A DNA stretch of 64,000 nucleotides from Arthrobacter citreus (GCF_009192745.1 NZ_VTFV01000003.1:62001-126000); one strand, 5' to 3'. Positions 18,529 to 27,310 are shown, counted from the first letter of the stretch. A program made the numbers and translations. The notes: a model not told the origin generated them from the sequence alone.

Positions 18529-18921
18529 GCGGGACGGGTTGGCCAGGCAATCGCGTCAGGACGGTTTTAGGGCCGGACCTGCCGAGGAAAGTCCGGGCTC
18601 CGCAGGGCAGGGTGGTGGGTAACGCCCACTCGGGGAAACCCGCAGGCCAGTGCCACAGAAAACAGACCGCCCGCGTTTATCCGCGGGTAAGGGTGAAACG
18701 GTGGTGTAAGAGACCACCAGTGCCCCGGGTGACCGGGGCAGCTAGGTAAACCCCACTCGGAGCAAGGCCATACAGGGTGCGTTTGAGGGCTGCCCGCCCG
18801 AGCATCCGGGTAGGCCGCTGGAGGAAACCGGCAACGGTTTCCGGAGATGGATGATTGCCGCCTGCATCGCCGGTAACGGCACGCAGGTACAAAACCCGGC
18901 TTATCGGCCAGCCCGTCCCGC
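18529..18921 (+). ncRNA. rnpB: RNase P RNA, class A
   Basis: The catalytic RNA that matures the 5' ends of tRNAs. The terminal P1 helix is a 16-bp pairing between 18529-18544 and 18906-18921. Near the 5' end is the conserved GAGGAAAGTCCGGGCTCC core (about 18575-18595), followed by CCACAGAAAACAGACCGCC and GGTAAGGGTGAAACGGTG, all hallmarks of bacterial RNase P. The 3' part has the matching ACAAAACCCGGCTTA segment. Length about 393 bases, normal for actinobacteria. No protein frame here is credible. Confidence 0.97.
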
Positions 18922-19060
18922 CCATCTGCACGGCCATGGCCCGACCGGGCATTATGTACACCTTCTGCCGCGCTTTCAAGCATCATAAGGCGTTCAAGGG
19001 GAATTTGGGCTGACTTATTTCTACCGGTAGGGCGCGTCATGCAACCGCATGAACCTCGGC

Positions 19061-19066
19061 TATTCT
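19061..19066 (+). promoter_or_regulatory. -10 box of a leaderless MFS gene
   Basis: TATTCT ends six bases before ATG 19073 and there is no ribosome site, so transcription probably starts at the start codon. Confidence 0.5.
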
Positions 19067-19072
19067 GTGTCG

Positions 19073-20386
19073 ATGATCACGCATCCCGCGTCCGGCAGGC
19101 ACCTCGTGGTGCGCAACGCCAATTTCCGGGCACTTTGGGTTTCCTCCACCATGGGTATCCTTGGCGGCTCGGTGACCGCGGTGGTCCTGCCCATCATTGC
19201 GGCAGTGGAACTCGGCGCCAGCGACTTCGCCGTTGCGGCCCTGTCCGGGATGGTCTTCCTGCCCTGGCTGCTGTTCGGGCTTCCTGTCGGGGTGGTGGTG
19301 GACCGCCGGCGCCGCCGTCCGGTGATCCTGGTTTCGCTCGTAGCCCGCATCGTCCTGCTTGCCACGCTGCCGGCCGCATACTGGCTCGGCGTGCTCACGA
19401 CGGCGCAGCTGTTCATAGTGTCCTTCCTTGCCGGACTCGCGGCGGTCTATTTCACGCTTGCCGAGGCAGCGCTGATCCCGCGGGCCGTAACGAAGGACGA
19501 GCTCATAGAAGGCAACGGGCTGATGACCGGCTCGGGTGCGTCTGCCGACGCCGTTGGACGCGGACTGGGCGGCTGGATGACCCAGGCTGTGGGTGCGTCG
19601 AATTCGCTGCTCGTGCAGCTGGCTGCCTCCGTTGCCTCTTTCATCGCCATCCTGGGGCTCAAGGTGGAGGAGACTATCCCTGCCAGTCCGGAGAAGCGCC
19701 ATATCTGGCGCGAGATGAGATCCGGCCTGAGCTATTCGCTCAGCACCACCCCGCTGCGTGTGCTGCTGCTGGTGGCGGCGCTGTGGAACCTCGGCGGGAA
19801 TATCGTGGTTTCCCTGATCGTCCTGCTGGTGGTGCGGACACTGGGGGAGAACGGCACCTGGCTCGGGTTCCTGATGGCGGCTACGGCGGTTGGCGGCACG
19901 CTGGGCGGACTCAGCGTGAAGCGGCTGGCCGAACGCTTCGGTTCCGGAGTGGTGTGGCGGTACTCGATGTTCCCGGCTGCAGCCGGTTATGCTGCGCTGC
20001 TGCTGATGACCCCGGGCTGGGGGATGCTGCCGGGCTTCTTCGGGATGTTCCTCACCGGGCTGGCCATCTCGATGAACATCGTGGTCTCCACGAGTTTCCG
20101 GCAACGGGTCTGTCCTCCCGAGATGATGGGCCGCCTCGGCTCCGCCACCAGGATGGTGAGCTGGGGGATGCTGGCGGTGGCATCGCTGCTGGCCGGTGTC
20201 CTCGCCACCACCATCGGCGTGCGCGGCGGAATCATCATTGGCATACTCATCGCGGTGCTGGCTCCGTTCGTTGCCGCTCGGGGGCCGCTCAAGGGTGTCC
20301 GGCACCTCGAGGACCTGGAGCCGGCACCGGCTGAAGCAGCAGCGGGGACGCCGCAGGCCGCAGCCCAGGAGCAGTCCAAGCTGTGA
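19073..20386 (+). CDS. Major facilitator superfamily transporter
   Basis: A 437-residue membrane protein with about 12 hydrophobic helices and the MFS loop 2-3 signature near residue 65 (PVGVVVDRRRRRPV). A long Gly/Ala-rich segment (GASADAVGRGLGGWM) and the general layout resemble the enterobactin-exporter-like/MFS-3 group of drug or siderophore exporters, but the substrate cannot be read from sequence. The start is set at ATG 19073 because a -10 box lies six bases upstream, giving a leaderless message; ATG 19049 is an in-frame alternative. The last 25 residues are Ala/Gln-rich and cytoplasmic. It lies alone between rnpB and the long gap gene. Confidence 0.85.
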   Translation: MITHPASGRHLVVRNANFRALWVSSTMGILGGSVTAVVLPIIAAVELGASDFAVAALSGMVFLPWLLFGLPVGVVVDRRRRRPVILVSLVARIVLLATLPAAYWLGVLTTAQLFIVSFLAGLAAVYFTLAEAALIPRAVTKDELIEGNGLMTGSGASADAVGRGLGGWMTQAVGASNSLLVQLAASVASFIAILGLKVEETIPASPEKRHIWREMRSGLSYSLSTTPLRVLLLVAALWNLGGNIVVSLIVLLVVRTLGENGTWLGFLMAATAVGGTLGGLSVKRLAERFGSGVVWRYSMFPAAAGYAALLLMTPGWGMLPGFFGMFLTGLAISMNIVVSTSFRQRVCPPEMMGRLGSATRMVSWGMLAVASLLAGVLATTIGVRGGIIIGILIAVLAPFVAARGPLKGVRHLEDLEPAPAEAAAGTPQAAAQEQSKL

Positions 20387-20440
20387 TGAACATCTCCTAA
20401 GCCCGTCCTGAGGTTTGTCTGTGGCCTAATACACTTGTAA

Positions 20441-20520
20441 GTGGTTCGCGGCCGTGCCCTGCGCCGCGAAGCGTCAAGACACGGCCCAAGCGGGCTTGCT
20501 CCGGCCCCGTCGCCGGAGGA
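20441..20520 (+). promoter_or_regulatory. Structured 5' leader of the long gap gene
   Basis: The 187 bases before the gap gene contain several short perfect hairpins: TTCGCGGC/GCCGCGAA (20445-20470), GCCC/GGGC (20484-20494) and CTCCGGC/GCCGGAG (20499-20518). GGCCGTG (20450-20456) could instead pair with CACGGCC (20480-20486), which would break the first hairpin. Two exclusive folds in a leader are typical of RNA regulators, but no known riboswitch class is recognised. Confidence 0.4.
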
Positions 20521-20573
20521 CTTACCAACCGGTCACAAAGCAGTGCCGGCTGAGACAAAGGATGTGAAGATCT

Positions 20574-22040
20574 GTGAGCCAGAAGTCCGATACCTGCCTG
20601 GATGCGTGGATGGACAGGGAGGCTATGGCAGAAGCCATGATCCCGCTCATTGGCCGGCTCTACCGGGAGAACAGTGTTGTTACCTCGGTTCACGGCCGCC
20701 CGCTGGTCAACCGCTCCGTCATCGATATCTTGAAGGCGCACCGATTCGCCCGCCAGATTGACGACGTCGAGCTGCCGGTGTCCGAAACCCTGCCGATCCT
20801 TCAGGCCCTTACCGAACTTGAGCTCGGTGCCGCCTCGGTGGACCTGGCCCGGATGAACGCCAAGTACCAGCGCGAAGGCAACGGCGCGCCGCTGGTGGAG
20901 TTCCTGCGTGCCGAACTCTCCGAGGTCGCCGGCAAGCACGGAGCCGACGAGCGGACCAGTACCGACGTAGTCCTGTATGGCTTCGGCCGAATCGGCCGCC
21001 TGCTGGCGCGCATCCTGATCGACCATGAAGGCGGCGGGCACGGCCTGCGCCTGCGGGCGATCGTCGTGCGCAAGGGCGCCGAGAACGACCTGGTCAAGCG
21101 CGCCAGCCTGCTGCGCCGCGATTCGGTGCACGGGGCTTTCCCGGGCACCATCACTGTCGATGAGGCAACCAACACCATCCTGGCCAACGGAACGCTGATC
21201 CAGGTGATCTACTCCAATGATCCGGCGGCCGTCGACTACACCGCCTACGGCATCGACAACGCGATCGTGGTGGACAATACCGGCCGCTGGCGCGACGAGG
21301 ACGGACTGGCCCAGCACCTGAGCGCCAAGGGCGTCTCCCGGGTACTGCTGACCGCGCCGGGCAAGGGCGACCTGAAGAACATCGTGCATGGCATCAACCA
21401 CCAGGCGATTACCGACGATGACAAGATCCTCTCCGCGGCGTCCTGCACCACCAATGCCATCACGCCGGTACTGAAGGTGCTCAACGACAAGTACGGAATC
21501 GTCAACGGGCACGTGGAGACGGTCCACTCCTTCACCAACGACCAGAACCTGATCGATAACTTCCACAAGGGCGACCGCCGCGGACGTTCGGCCGCGCTGA
21601 ACATGGTCATCACCGAGACCGGTGCTGCAAAAGCAGTGGCCAAGGCGCTTCCGGAACTTGCGGGCAAGCTCAGCGGCAACGCGATTCGCGTTCCCACCCC
21701 GGATGTCTCCATGGCCATCCTGAACGTGAACCTCGAAACTGAGACCACCAAGGAAGAGCTGAACACCTTCCTCCGGGAGACGTCGCTGAACTCCGAACTG
21801 CACAAGCAGATCGACTACATCGATTCCCCCGAGGTCGTTTCCACGGACTTCGTTGGCTCCAAGCGCGCCGGCATCGTGGACGGGCTGGCCACCATCTCCA
21901 ACGGTAAGAACGCCATTCTCTACGTCTGGTACGACAACGAATACGGCTACAGCTGCCAGGTGATCCGTGTGCTCGAAGAAATGGCGCACGTGAACCCGCC
22001 GGCGTTCCCCCGGGCCGAGGAACTCGTCGCCAGCGCCTAG
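20574..22040 (+). CDS. gap: Glyceraldehyde-3-phosphate dehydrogenase, long form (GapB-like)
   Basis: A 488-residue GAPDH, about 150 residues longer than the classical enzyme owing to an N-terminal extension (residues 1-125: helical, MDREAMAEAMIPLIGRLYRE...). The catalytic part has the Rossmann motif VLYGFGRIGRLLAR, the active Cys in SAASCTTNAITP, the His in VHSFTNDQ and the C-terminal WYDNEYGYSCQV. The same architecture is seen in Corynebacterium GapB (about 480 residues), which works mainly in gluconeogenesis, often with NADP; cofactor here is not determined. The start is GTG 20574. A structured leader precedes it and a strong terminator follows. Confidence 0.92.
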   Translation: MSQKSDTCLDAWMDREAMAEAMIPLIGRLYRENSVVTSVHGRPLVNRSVIDILKAHRFARQIDDVELPVSETLPILQALTELELGAASVDLARMNAKYQREGNGAPLVEFLRAELSEVAGKHGADERTSTDVVLYGFGRIGRLLARILIDHEGGGHGLRLRAIVVRKGAENDLVKRASLLRRDSVHGAFPGTITVDEATNTILANGTLIQVIYSNDPAAVDYTAYGIDNAIVVDNTGRWRDEDGLAQHLSAKGVSRVLLTAPGKGDLKNIVHGINHQAITDDDKILSAASCTTNAITPVLKVLNDKYGIVNGHVETVHSFTNDQNLIDNFHKGDRRGRSAALNMVITETGAAKAVAKALPELAGKLSGNAIRVPTPDVSMAILNVNLETETTKEELNTFLRETSLNSELHKQIDYIDSPEVVSTDFVGSKRAGIVDGLATISNGKNAILYVWYDNEYGYSCQVIRVLEEMAHVNPPAFPRAEELVASA

Positions 22041-22057
22041 GAGCGCCTGAAGCAAGG

Positions 22058-22097
22058 CAAACGCCCCGCCGGGAAGCCCGGCGGGGCGTTTGTTTTG
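22058..22097 (+). terminator. Terminator after gap
   Basis: A 16-bp stem (CAAACGCCCCGCCGGG with its complement) with a short loop is followed by TTTGTTTT. It also lies at the 3' end of the convergent def gene. Confidence 0.9.
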
Positions 22098-22124
22098 CTT
22101 CCTGCGAGCCCTGGGACAGGCCCG

Positions 22125-22697
22125 CTAGTGGCCGAACGGGTCCGGATCCACTCCGGGCATCCAGTGCAGGCCAGGCACGTTCCAGCCGTTGTTCTTGAGG
22201 ACCTTGCGGGCCTTGCGTCCCCAGCGCTCGTTCAGCCGGTCCACGTAGAGCTTGCCGTCCAGATGGTCGTATTCATGCTGGAGTACACGGGCAAACCAGC
22301 CGGTGGCCTCAAACTGGACGGGGGCGCCGGTCTCATCGAAACCGGAGACCCTGGCCCACTCTGCCCGGGTCAGCGGAAAGTTTTCACCCGGCACGGAAAG
22401 GCACCCCTCGGTGTCTTCGTCCGGGTCCGGGGCGGAACCGGGCACCTTGGAAGTGAGCAGTACGGGATTGACCACGACGCCGCGGTCGGGAGCATCGTCG
22501 TCGTTCGGGTAGTCAAAGGTGAAGATCCGCAGGCCCACACCCACCTGGGGGGCCGCCAGGCCCACGCCGTTGGCAACGTCCATGGTTTCGTACATGTCGG
22601 CGACGAGGGTGCGCAGTGAATCGTCGAACTCCGTTACCTCGGCTGCCCGGCGGTGCAGGACGGGTTCCCCGTAGATGGTGATTGGGCGGACGGTCAT
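22125..22697 (-). CDS. def: Peptide deformylase
   Basis: Removes the N-terminal formyl group of nascent proteins with a metal ion. The 190-residue protein shows all three family motifs in order: GVGLAAPQVG, EGCLSVPG (metal Cys) and QHEYDHLDG (metal His residues and catalytic Glu). The ATG at 22697 overlaps the stop of the upstream acyl-CoA dehydrogenase gene (ATGA), so its translation is coupled to that gene, an unusual partner. A longer frame upstream runs through the dehydrogenase and is rejected. Confidence 0.96.
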   Translation of the reverse strand: MTVRPITIYGEPVLHRRAAEVTEFDDSLRTLVADMYETMDVANGVGLAAPQVGVGLRIFTFDYPNDDDAPDRGVVVNPVLLTSKVPGSAPDPDEDTEGCLSVPGENFPLTRAEWARVSGFDETGAPVQFEATGWFARVLQHEYDHLDGKLYVDRLNERWGRKARKVLKNNGWNVPGLHWMPGVDPDPFGH

Positions 22698-23881
22698 GGG
22701 TTCTGCTTTCCGTGCTGGGGCAAAGGGGGAGTGATGCTGCGGCCAATGACTTCGCGCATGATTTCGGAGGTTCCGCCGAAGATCGTGAGCAGGCGGGCAG
22801 CCAGGAAGGCCTGGGCCACCGGGTATTCCATGATGTAACCGTATCCGCCGTGCAGCTGGAGGCACCGGTCTGTCACGGATTTGGCCCGTTCCGATGCCCA
22901 GAGCTTCGCTTTGGCCGCTGAGACAGCGTCCAGGGTGCCGGCATTGAATGCCTGCACGGCTGAATCCACGTAGGATTCGGTGACTTCGATTTCGGTCAGG
23001 ATGTCTGCCAGCTCAAAACGGGTGTTCTGGAAGTCGCTGATCCTGGCGCCGAAGGCCCCGCGCTCTGCGGTGTAGGCAGCGGTAGCTTCATAGACGGTCC
23101 GTGCCACGGCAGAGGAAGCGACGGCGATGGCCAGGCGGCCCTGGGGGAGCTGCCCGGCGGCATACTCGAGGCCGCGGCCTTCCTCGCCCACCAGGTTGCC
23201 GGCAGGAACCACGACGTTGTCGAAGAACAGCTCGGCGGTGTCCGAGGCGTTGAGGCCCATCTTCTCCAGCTGGCGGCCGGTGGAATAGCCGGTGGTCTTC
23301 TCCACCATGAACATGCTGAAGGAACGCGACCCTCCTCGTCCGGTGCCGCCGTCGGTCCGGGCCAGGACCAGGGCCGCGTCGCCCGTGATCCCGTTGCCGA
23401 TGAACGTCTTCTGGCCGTTGAGGAGCCAGTCGCCGTCGCCGGTGCGGACGGCCCTGGTGCGGATGCCCCGCAGGTCGCTTCCCGCACCCGGCTCGGTCCA
23501 CGCCACGGAAGTCACCTTGTCCCCGCTGACCATCTGCGGCAGCCAGCGCTCCTTGAGGTCCTGGGAACCGTAGGCCAGGAGGTGGGGGAGCACCATGTCA
23601 TCGTGGAGGTGGAAAGCCAGCGCGACGGCGAGGTGGTTCGCGCGGGCGAATTCCTCGTCCAGGACCACGCGGTACCGGTAGTCGGGAATTCCGGCGCCGC
23701 CGAACTCTTCCGGCACGGCCAGACCCAGCAGGCCCTGTTCTCCCGCTGCTTTCCACAACCGCCGCGGCATCCTGTGGTCCGCCTCCCACGCGGGATACCC
23801 CGGGGCAACTTCACGCTGGTTGAATTCGCGGGCGAGGTCACGGAATTGCTCGTGGTCCTCCTCGAAAAGCGTGCGTTCCAA
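22694..23881 (-). CDS. Acyl-CoA dehydrogenase
   Basis: A flavin enzyme of 395 residues that introduces the alpha-beta double bond of acyl-CoA. It shows the family core: AWTEPGAGSDLRGI near residue 130, FIGNGITGDAALVLART, LQLHGGYGYIMEYPV and the closing LTIFGGTSEIMREVIGR. The catalytic Glu of most ACADs is expected near the GYIMEYPVAQ segment. The start is TTG 23881, preceded by AGGAGG at seven bases; the open frame further upstream overlaps tRNA-His. Chain length specificity cannot be read. Overlaps def by four bases. Confidence 0.93.
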   Translation of the reverse strand: MERTLFEEDHEQFRDLAREFNQREVAPGYPAWEADHRMPRRLWKAAGEQGLLGLAVPEEFGGAGIPDYRYRVVLDEEFARANHLAVALAFHLHDDMVLPHLLAYGSQDLKERWLPQMVSGDKVTSVAWTEPGAGSDLRGIRTRAVRTGDGDWLLNGQKTFIGNGITGDAALVLARTDGGTGRGGSRSFSMFMVEKTTGYSTGRQLEKMGLNASDTAELFFDNVVVPAGNLVGEEGRGLEYAAGQLPQGRLAIAVASSAVARTVYEATAAYTAERGAFGARISDFQNTRFELADILTEIEVTESYVDSAVQAFNAGTLDAVSAAKAKLWASERAKSVTDRCLQLHGGYGYIMEYPVAQAFLAARLLTIFGGTSEIMREVIGRSITPPLPQHGKQNP

Positions 23882-23972
23882 CGCGGCGCCTCCTAAAGTT
23901 CTTTTCCTGCCCGCACATGCGCTGCAGGGCTGTGCAGCTGCCGATGCGGATTGGGCCAGCTGGGGGATACGT

Positions 23973-24009
23973 AAAAGACCGCCCCGGACAATATCCGAGG
24001 CGGTCTTTG
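23973..24009 (-). terminator. Terminator after tRNA-His
   Basis: On the minus strand AAAGACCGCC pairs with GGCGGTCTTT around a CGGA/TCCG inner stem and is followed by T residues. It closes the tRNA-His transcript before the acyl-CoA dehydrogenase gene. Confidence 0.85.
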
Positions 24010-24034
24010 TGAAGCTGGAAACCAGCCTCTTCCG

Positions 24035-24108
24035 GGTGAGTAACGGGGGTTGAACCCGCGACCTCCTGGACCACAACCAGGCGCTCTGCCAACTGAGCTA
24101 TACCCACC
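24035..24108 (-). tRNA. tRNA-His (anticodon GTG)
   Basis: The minus strand folds into a full cloverleaf: acceptor GTGGGTA/TACTCAC, anticodon stem-loop CCTGGTTGTGGTCCAGG with GTG, and T-loop GGTTCAACCC. The extra G at the 5' end opposite C73, the histidine identity element, is encoded at 24108. CCA is not encoded. Confidence 0.95.
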
Positions 24109-24250
24109 ATGTGCACTCAGATTATTCGTTTCCAAAGTCCAGGCGAGTGGTCTTTGCAAACTCATTTATCTGAGGCAGCGGATACAAGCTTACACGGTTT
24201 TTTGGGTGCTTCTGACACATGGGCCCCTCAAGGCCCAAAAAGTGATGCAG

Positions 24251-24868
24251 CTAACTCTTGGCGGCGGATTCGCTGATGCGCGCAGCAATCTTCTTGGCCG
24301 CGGCGGAATCGGGACCCGGTGCCGGTACGAAGATGGCTTCTCGGTAGTAGCGCAGCTCGTTAATCGAGTCCTGGATATCGCCCAGCGCACGGTGTCCGCC
24401 GTTCTTGGCGGGCGACTGGAAGTAGGCCCGCGGGTACCACCGCCGTGCGAGTTCCTTGATGGTGGAGACATCGATGATGCGGTAGTGGAGGTAGTCGATG
24501 ACCTCCGGCATGTCGCGGGCCAGGAACATCCGGTCCGTTCCCACCGAATTGCCGGCCAGCTGGGCCTTCTTCGGTTCGGGTACCCACTTGGTGATGTACT
24601 CGATCACCTCGGCCTCGGCCTCGGCGAGGCTCATGCCGCCGGGCAGCTCATCAAGGAGTTTCGACGTGGTGTGCATCTGGCGGACGAAGTCACCCATCTG
24701 TTCCAGGGCGCTGTCTTCCGGCTTGATGACAACGTCCACGCCGTCGCCGAGGATGTTCAGCTCGGAGTCCGTCACCAGCACGGCAACCTCGATCAGGGCG
24801 TCGGCGCTGATGTCCAGTCCGGTCATTTCGCAGTCGATCCAAACAATGCGTTCATTTGTTATTGGCAC
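24251..24868 (-). CDS. orn: Oligoribonuclease
   Basis: A DEDDh 3'-5' exonuclease of 205 residues that degrades di- to pentaribonucleotides, including the pGpG from c-di-GMP turnover. Motifs: WIDCEMTGLD (first Asp and Glu), GNSVGTDRMFLARDMPE (second Asp) and HRALGDIQDS (general-base His and last Asp). The C-terminal Ala/Ser-rich tail is short. The start codon is GTG 24868 with a TACATT box six bases upstream and no ribosome site, which indicates a leaderless message. It is the only recognisable RNA-decay gene in this stretch. Confidence 0.96.
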   Translation of the reverse strand: MPITNERIVWIDCEMTGLDISADALIEVAVLVTDSELNILGDGVDVVIKPEDSALEQMGDFVRQMHTTSKLLDELPGGMSLAEAEAEVIEYITKWVPEPKKAQLAGNSVGTDRMFLARDMPEVIDYLHYRIIDVSTIKELARRWYPRAYFQSPAKNGGHRALGDIQDSINELRYYREAIFVPAPGPDSAAAKKIAARISESAAKS

Positions 24869-24874
24869 GGGATA

Positions 24875-24880
24875 AATGTA
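24875..24880 (-). promoter_or_regulatory. -10 box of leaderless orn
   Basis: TACATT on the minus strand ends six bases before the GTG start of orn, and no ribosome site exists between them. Confidence 0.55.
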
Positions 24881-24906
24881 CCCCGCGGCGCCGGATCACT
24901 GCTGGG

Positions 24907-25494
24907 CTAAAGGCTTGAGTGGCTCCGCTGGCGGCGGTCGTGGCGCTCGGAATCCGCAGTCTGGACTGAAGCCCTGAGGGCAGGTACGTACGGCTGCAGG
25001 GGAAGTGATCCTGTTTCCGGTGGGCCGAACGTGCGGGTCCAGCGGCTCGCCTGCGTCCCGGATCCCCCAGGGACGGGGGCACTCAGGAACTCCCGGGCAG
25101 CCCCGGGGGCCAGCGGGATGGCTGGGGCCAGGGGCCGTGCGGGCTCGTCCTGCGTCCGCGTCGGCGCAGGCTGCTGCCGGTCCGCAGCCGGCGCAGGAGT
25201 TTCCCGTGCTGCCGGGGACTGTGCCTGGGGCGCGGCTGCTGCGGCGTCGGGACGTTCCGGACGTGCCGTGCCCCTTGAGGCATACCAGGCCGCGGCGAAA
25301 GCCGCGAGGACAAGTGCCGAGGTGCCGGCGGTGACAGGGGCTGGAATCCGTGCCCACAGGAGGCATGCCGCGGTAGTTGCGGAAATGAACAGCCCCCAGC
25401 CCAGGAGCTCAGGACTGCGGCGTACGCTGTCCGGTTGTTTCGCGGCACGCTGACCGCGCTGCCTCACTTCTGGTTCTGCCCGGTGGCGCCCCAC
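24907..25494 (-). CDS. Small two-helix membrane protein, unknown
   Basis: A 195-residue protein not recognised as any named family. A basic N-terminus (about 30 residues) is followed by two hydrophobic helices (GWGLFISATTAACLLWA, then TAGTSALVLAAFAAAWYA) and a long Pro/Ala/Gln-rich tail of about 115 residues that is probably disordered. The start could be GTG 25494 or an internal GTG nine codons later. The frame keeps actinobacterial third-position GC. It ends 38 bases before the orn start, on the same strand, but orn has its own promoter. Confidence 0.55.
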   Translation of the reverse strand: MGRHRAEPEVRQRGQRAAKQPDSVRRSPELLGWGLFISATTAACLLWARIPAPVTAGTSALVLAAFAAAWYASRGTARPERPDAAAAAPQAQSPAARETPAPAADRQQPAPTRTQDEPARPLAPAIPLAPGAAREFLSAPVPGGSGTQASRWTRTFGPPETGSLPLQPYVPALRASVQTADSERHDRRQRSHSSL

Positions 25495-25583
25495 AGCCCA
25501 TCCCGCCTTGCCTTGTCCGATCCAACCCAGACAGTCTATGTGAGCCGCGCCCCACTGGCCGTGCAGCGCGCCGCGTCCGAGGG

Positions 25584-25593
25584 CATGTACATG
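25584..25593. repeat. Short perfect palindrome upstream of mptB
   Basis: CATGTACATG lies in the 277-base gap between the two-helix membrane protein and the mannosyltransferase. A TAATAT box follows about ten bases later. It could be an operator for the mannosyltransferase promoter; nothing else was seen in this gap. Confidence 0.3.
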
Positions 25594-25771
25594 TCTCGAT
25601 GCTAATATTTGGCCTGACGAAGCCGCCCTGACCGGGCCCAGTTACGGGTATCCGGACCGGAATGGCTTCGCCGGGGCAGGCGTATGTGCCTGCCCGAGGA
25701 GGCGTTTGCTTTCGAACCTGGTGCCCGTTCGCTGGGACCGCCGTACGAACCAGAGATTGGAACGACCCACG

Positions 25772-27310
25772 ATGACCGCCCAGGTCCCTGCGACCGAGCC
25801 TTCGTCTCCCGAATCGGAGAGCACGAAAACCGACCATCCCAACGTCGCGATCATCCATGGGTTTATCGGCTCAATGATGATGCTGGCCGGCTCCTTCGGG
25901 GTGGGCTGGCTCTCCCTCTCCTCGTACGAGCTGCGCCGTGCCGAGTTCATCATGTGGCTTCGCTTCGAGCCTGCCGGTGCGGTGATCTCCGTCTTCCTGC
26001 TGGCACTGGGCGGGATGCTGCTGGTGCGTTCCTGGCTGCGTTTCGGACAGCGGATCGGGGACTGGGGGCCGCAGTCGCGTCCCTATGTGCTCAAGGCGAT
26101 CCTTGCCTGGGGCGGACCTATGTGCCTCACGCTGCCGCTCTTCAGCCGCGACGTATTTGCGTACATCGCCCAGGGCCTGGTCATGGTCAGCGGCCTGAAC
26201 CCGTACAAGGACGGCTACTCCCAGATCTCCAACTACCTCCAGCTGGGAGCGGACGACCTCTGGGCGCAGAGCCCCACGCCCTACGGACCCATCTTCCTGT
26301 GGCTCGAAGAGATCGTGGTTCGGATTACCGGCGGGCAGACCGAGTTCTCGATCCTGCTCTTTAGGCTGATAGCGCTCATAGGCGTGGCTATGTGCGTTTA
26401 CTACGTGCCGAAACTAGCCGAACTGCACGGTATCAATCCGAACCGGGCACTGTGGCTCACGGCGGCGAACCCGTTGTTCCTCACCAACTTCATTGCCAGC
26501 ATCCACAACGACGCGCTCATGATCGGCCTGGCACTGGGCGGCCTTTACTACGCGGCCACCAAGCGCGGCGTGCTGGGAATCGTGCTGGTCACGCTCTCCG
26601 TGGGCATCAAGCCGATCACGCTGATTTTCCTTCCCTTTATCGGCCTGATGTGGGCAGGCAAGGGAGCCTCCTGGCCGCGTAAGTTCCTGTACTGGTTCCT
26701 GACCGCCGGGCTGTCGCTGGGACTGCTGGCGATCCTCGGCGTCGTCAACGGACTTGGCTTCGGCTGGGTTGGTGCCCTGAGCACTCCGGGCAGCGTCTGG
26801 ATCTGGTACGCCCCCGTAGGGTTCGTCGGTCTGATCGTAGCCACCCTGGGCAACTCACTGGGACTGCCTGGCTGGTCCTTTGCCGACGTGGTGCACACGA
26901 TCGGGCGGCTGGCTTCGCTCGCCGTCGTTGTATGGCTGATGTTCGTGGGCGACTACTCCAGGCTGGTACGCCGTCTGGCCCTCGCGTTCGCAGCGATTGT
27001 CATGCTGGCGCCCATGATCCAGTCCTGGTACGTGGTGTGGCTGATTCCGCTGTTTGCCGTTACCGGCATCCGCAACGACTGGCAGGTCAAGACGCTGTAC
27101 CTGTTCGTGTCCTTCTTTATGGTCTACGCAATCAGCGACCAGCTGGACATCTGGCCGTACTTCGAGTTCAGCCTGAGCGCAGCCCGGCAGATAGCCGCAG
27201 TTACCGCCGTCGCGTTCGCCCTCTACCTGATCTTCCTGGACCCGAAGACGAAAGTGCTCTTCCGAAAGAAGCTTACGGAGCCGGCTCCGGGCGAACTTCG
27301 GATTCGCTGA
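25772..27310 (+). CDS. mptB: Polyprenol-phosphomannose-dependent alpha-1,6-mannosyltransferase
   Basis: A polytopic GT-C glycosyltransferase of 512 residues with about 12 membrane helices. The first external loop contains FSRDVFAYIAQGLVMVSGLNPYKDG, in which the acidic RDV motif and the NPY segment are typical of MptB/MptA. These enzymes extend the alpha-1,6-mannan core of lipomannan on the outer face of the membrane using polyprenol phosphomannose. ATG 25772 follows GGAACGA. The C-terminal 38 bases overlap the convergent GT87 gene. The symbol rests on motif recognition; MptA and related enzymes are alternatives. Confidence 0.82.
   Translation: MTAQVPATEPSSPESESTKTDHPNVAIIHGFIGSMMMLAGSFGVGWLSLSSYELRRAEFIMWLRFEPAGAVISVFLLALGGMLLVRSWLRFGQRIGDWGPQSRPYVLKAILAWGGPMCLTLPLFSRDVFAYIAQGLVMVSGLNPYKDGYSQISNYLQLGADDLWAQSPTPYGPIFLWLEEIVVRITGGQTEFSILLFRLIALIGVAMCVYYVPKLAELHGINPNRALWLTAANPLFLTNFIASIHNDALMIGLALGGLYYAATKRGVLGIVLVTLSVGIKPITLIFLPFIGLMWAGKGASWPRKFLYWFLTAGLSLGLLAILGVVNGLGFGWVGALSTPGSVWIWYAPVGFVGLIVATLGNSLGLPGWSFADVVHTIGRLASLAVVVWLMFVGDYSRLVRRLALAFAAIVMLAPMIQSWYVVWLIPLFAVTGIRNDWQVKTLYLFVSFFMVYAISDQLDIWPYFEFSLSAARQIAAVTAVAFALYLIFLDPKTKVLFRKKLTEPAPGELRIR

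Noticed and set aside
18567-19040. 157-codon minus-strand frame opposite rnpB
   Set aside because: It lies almost wholly within RNase P RNA, whose conserved core and P1 helix explain the sequence.
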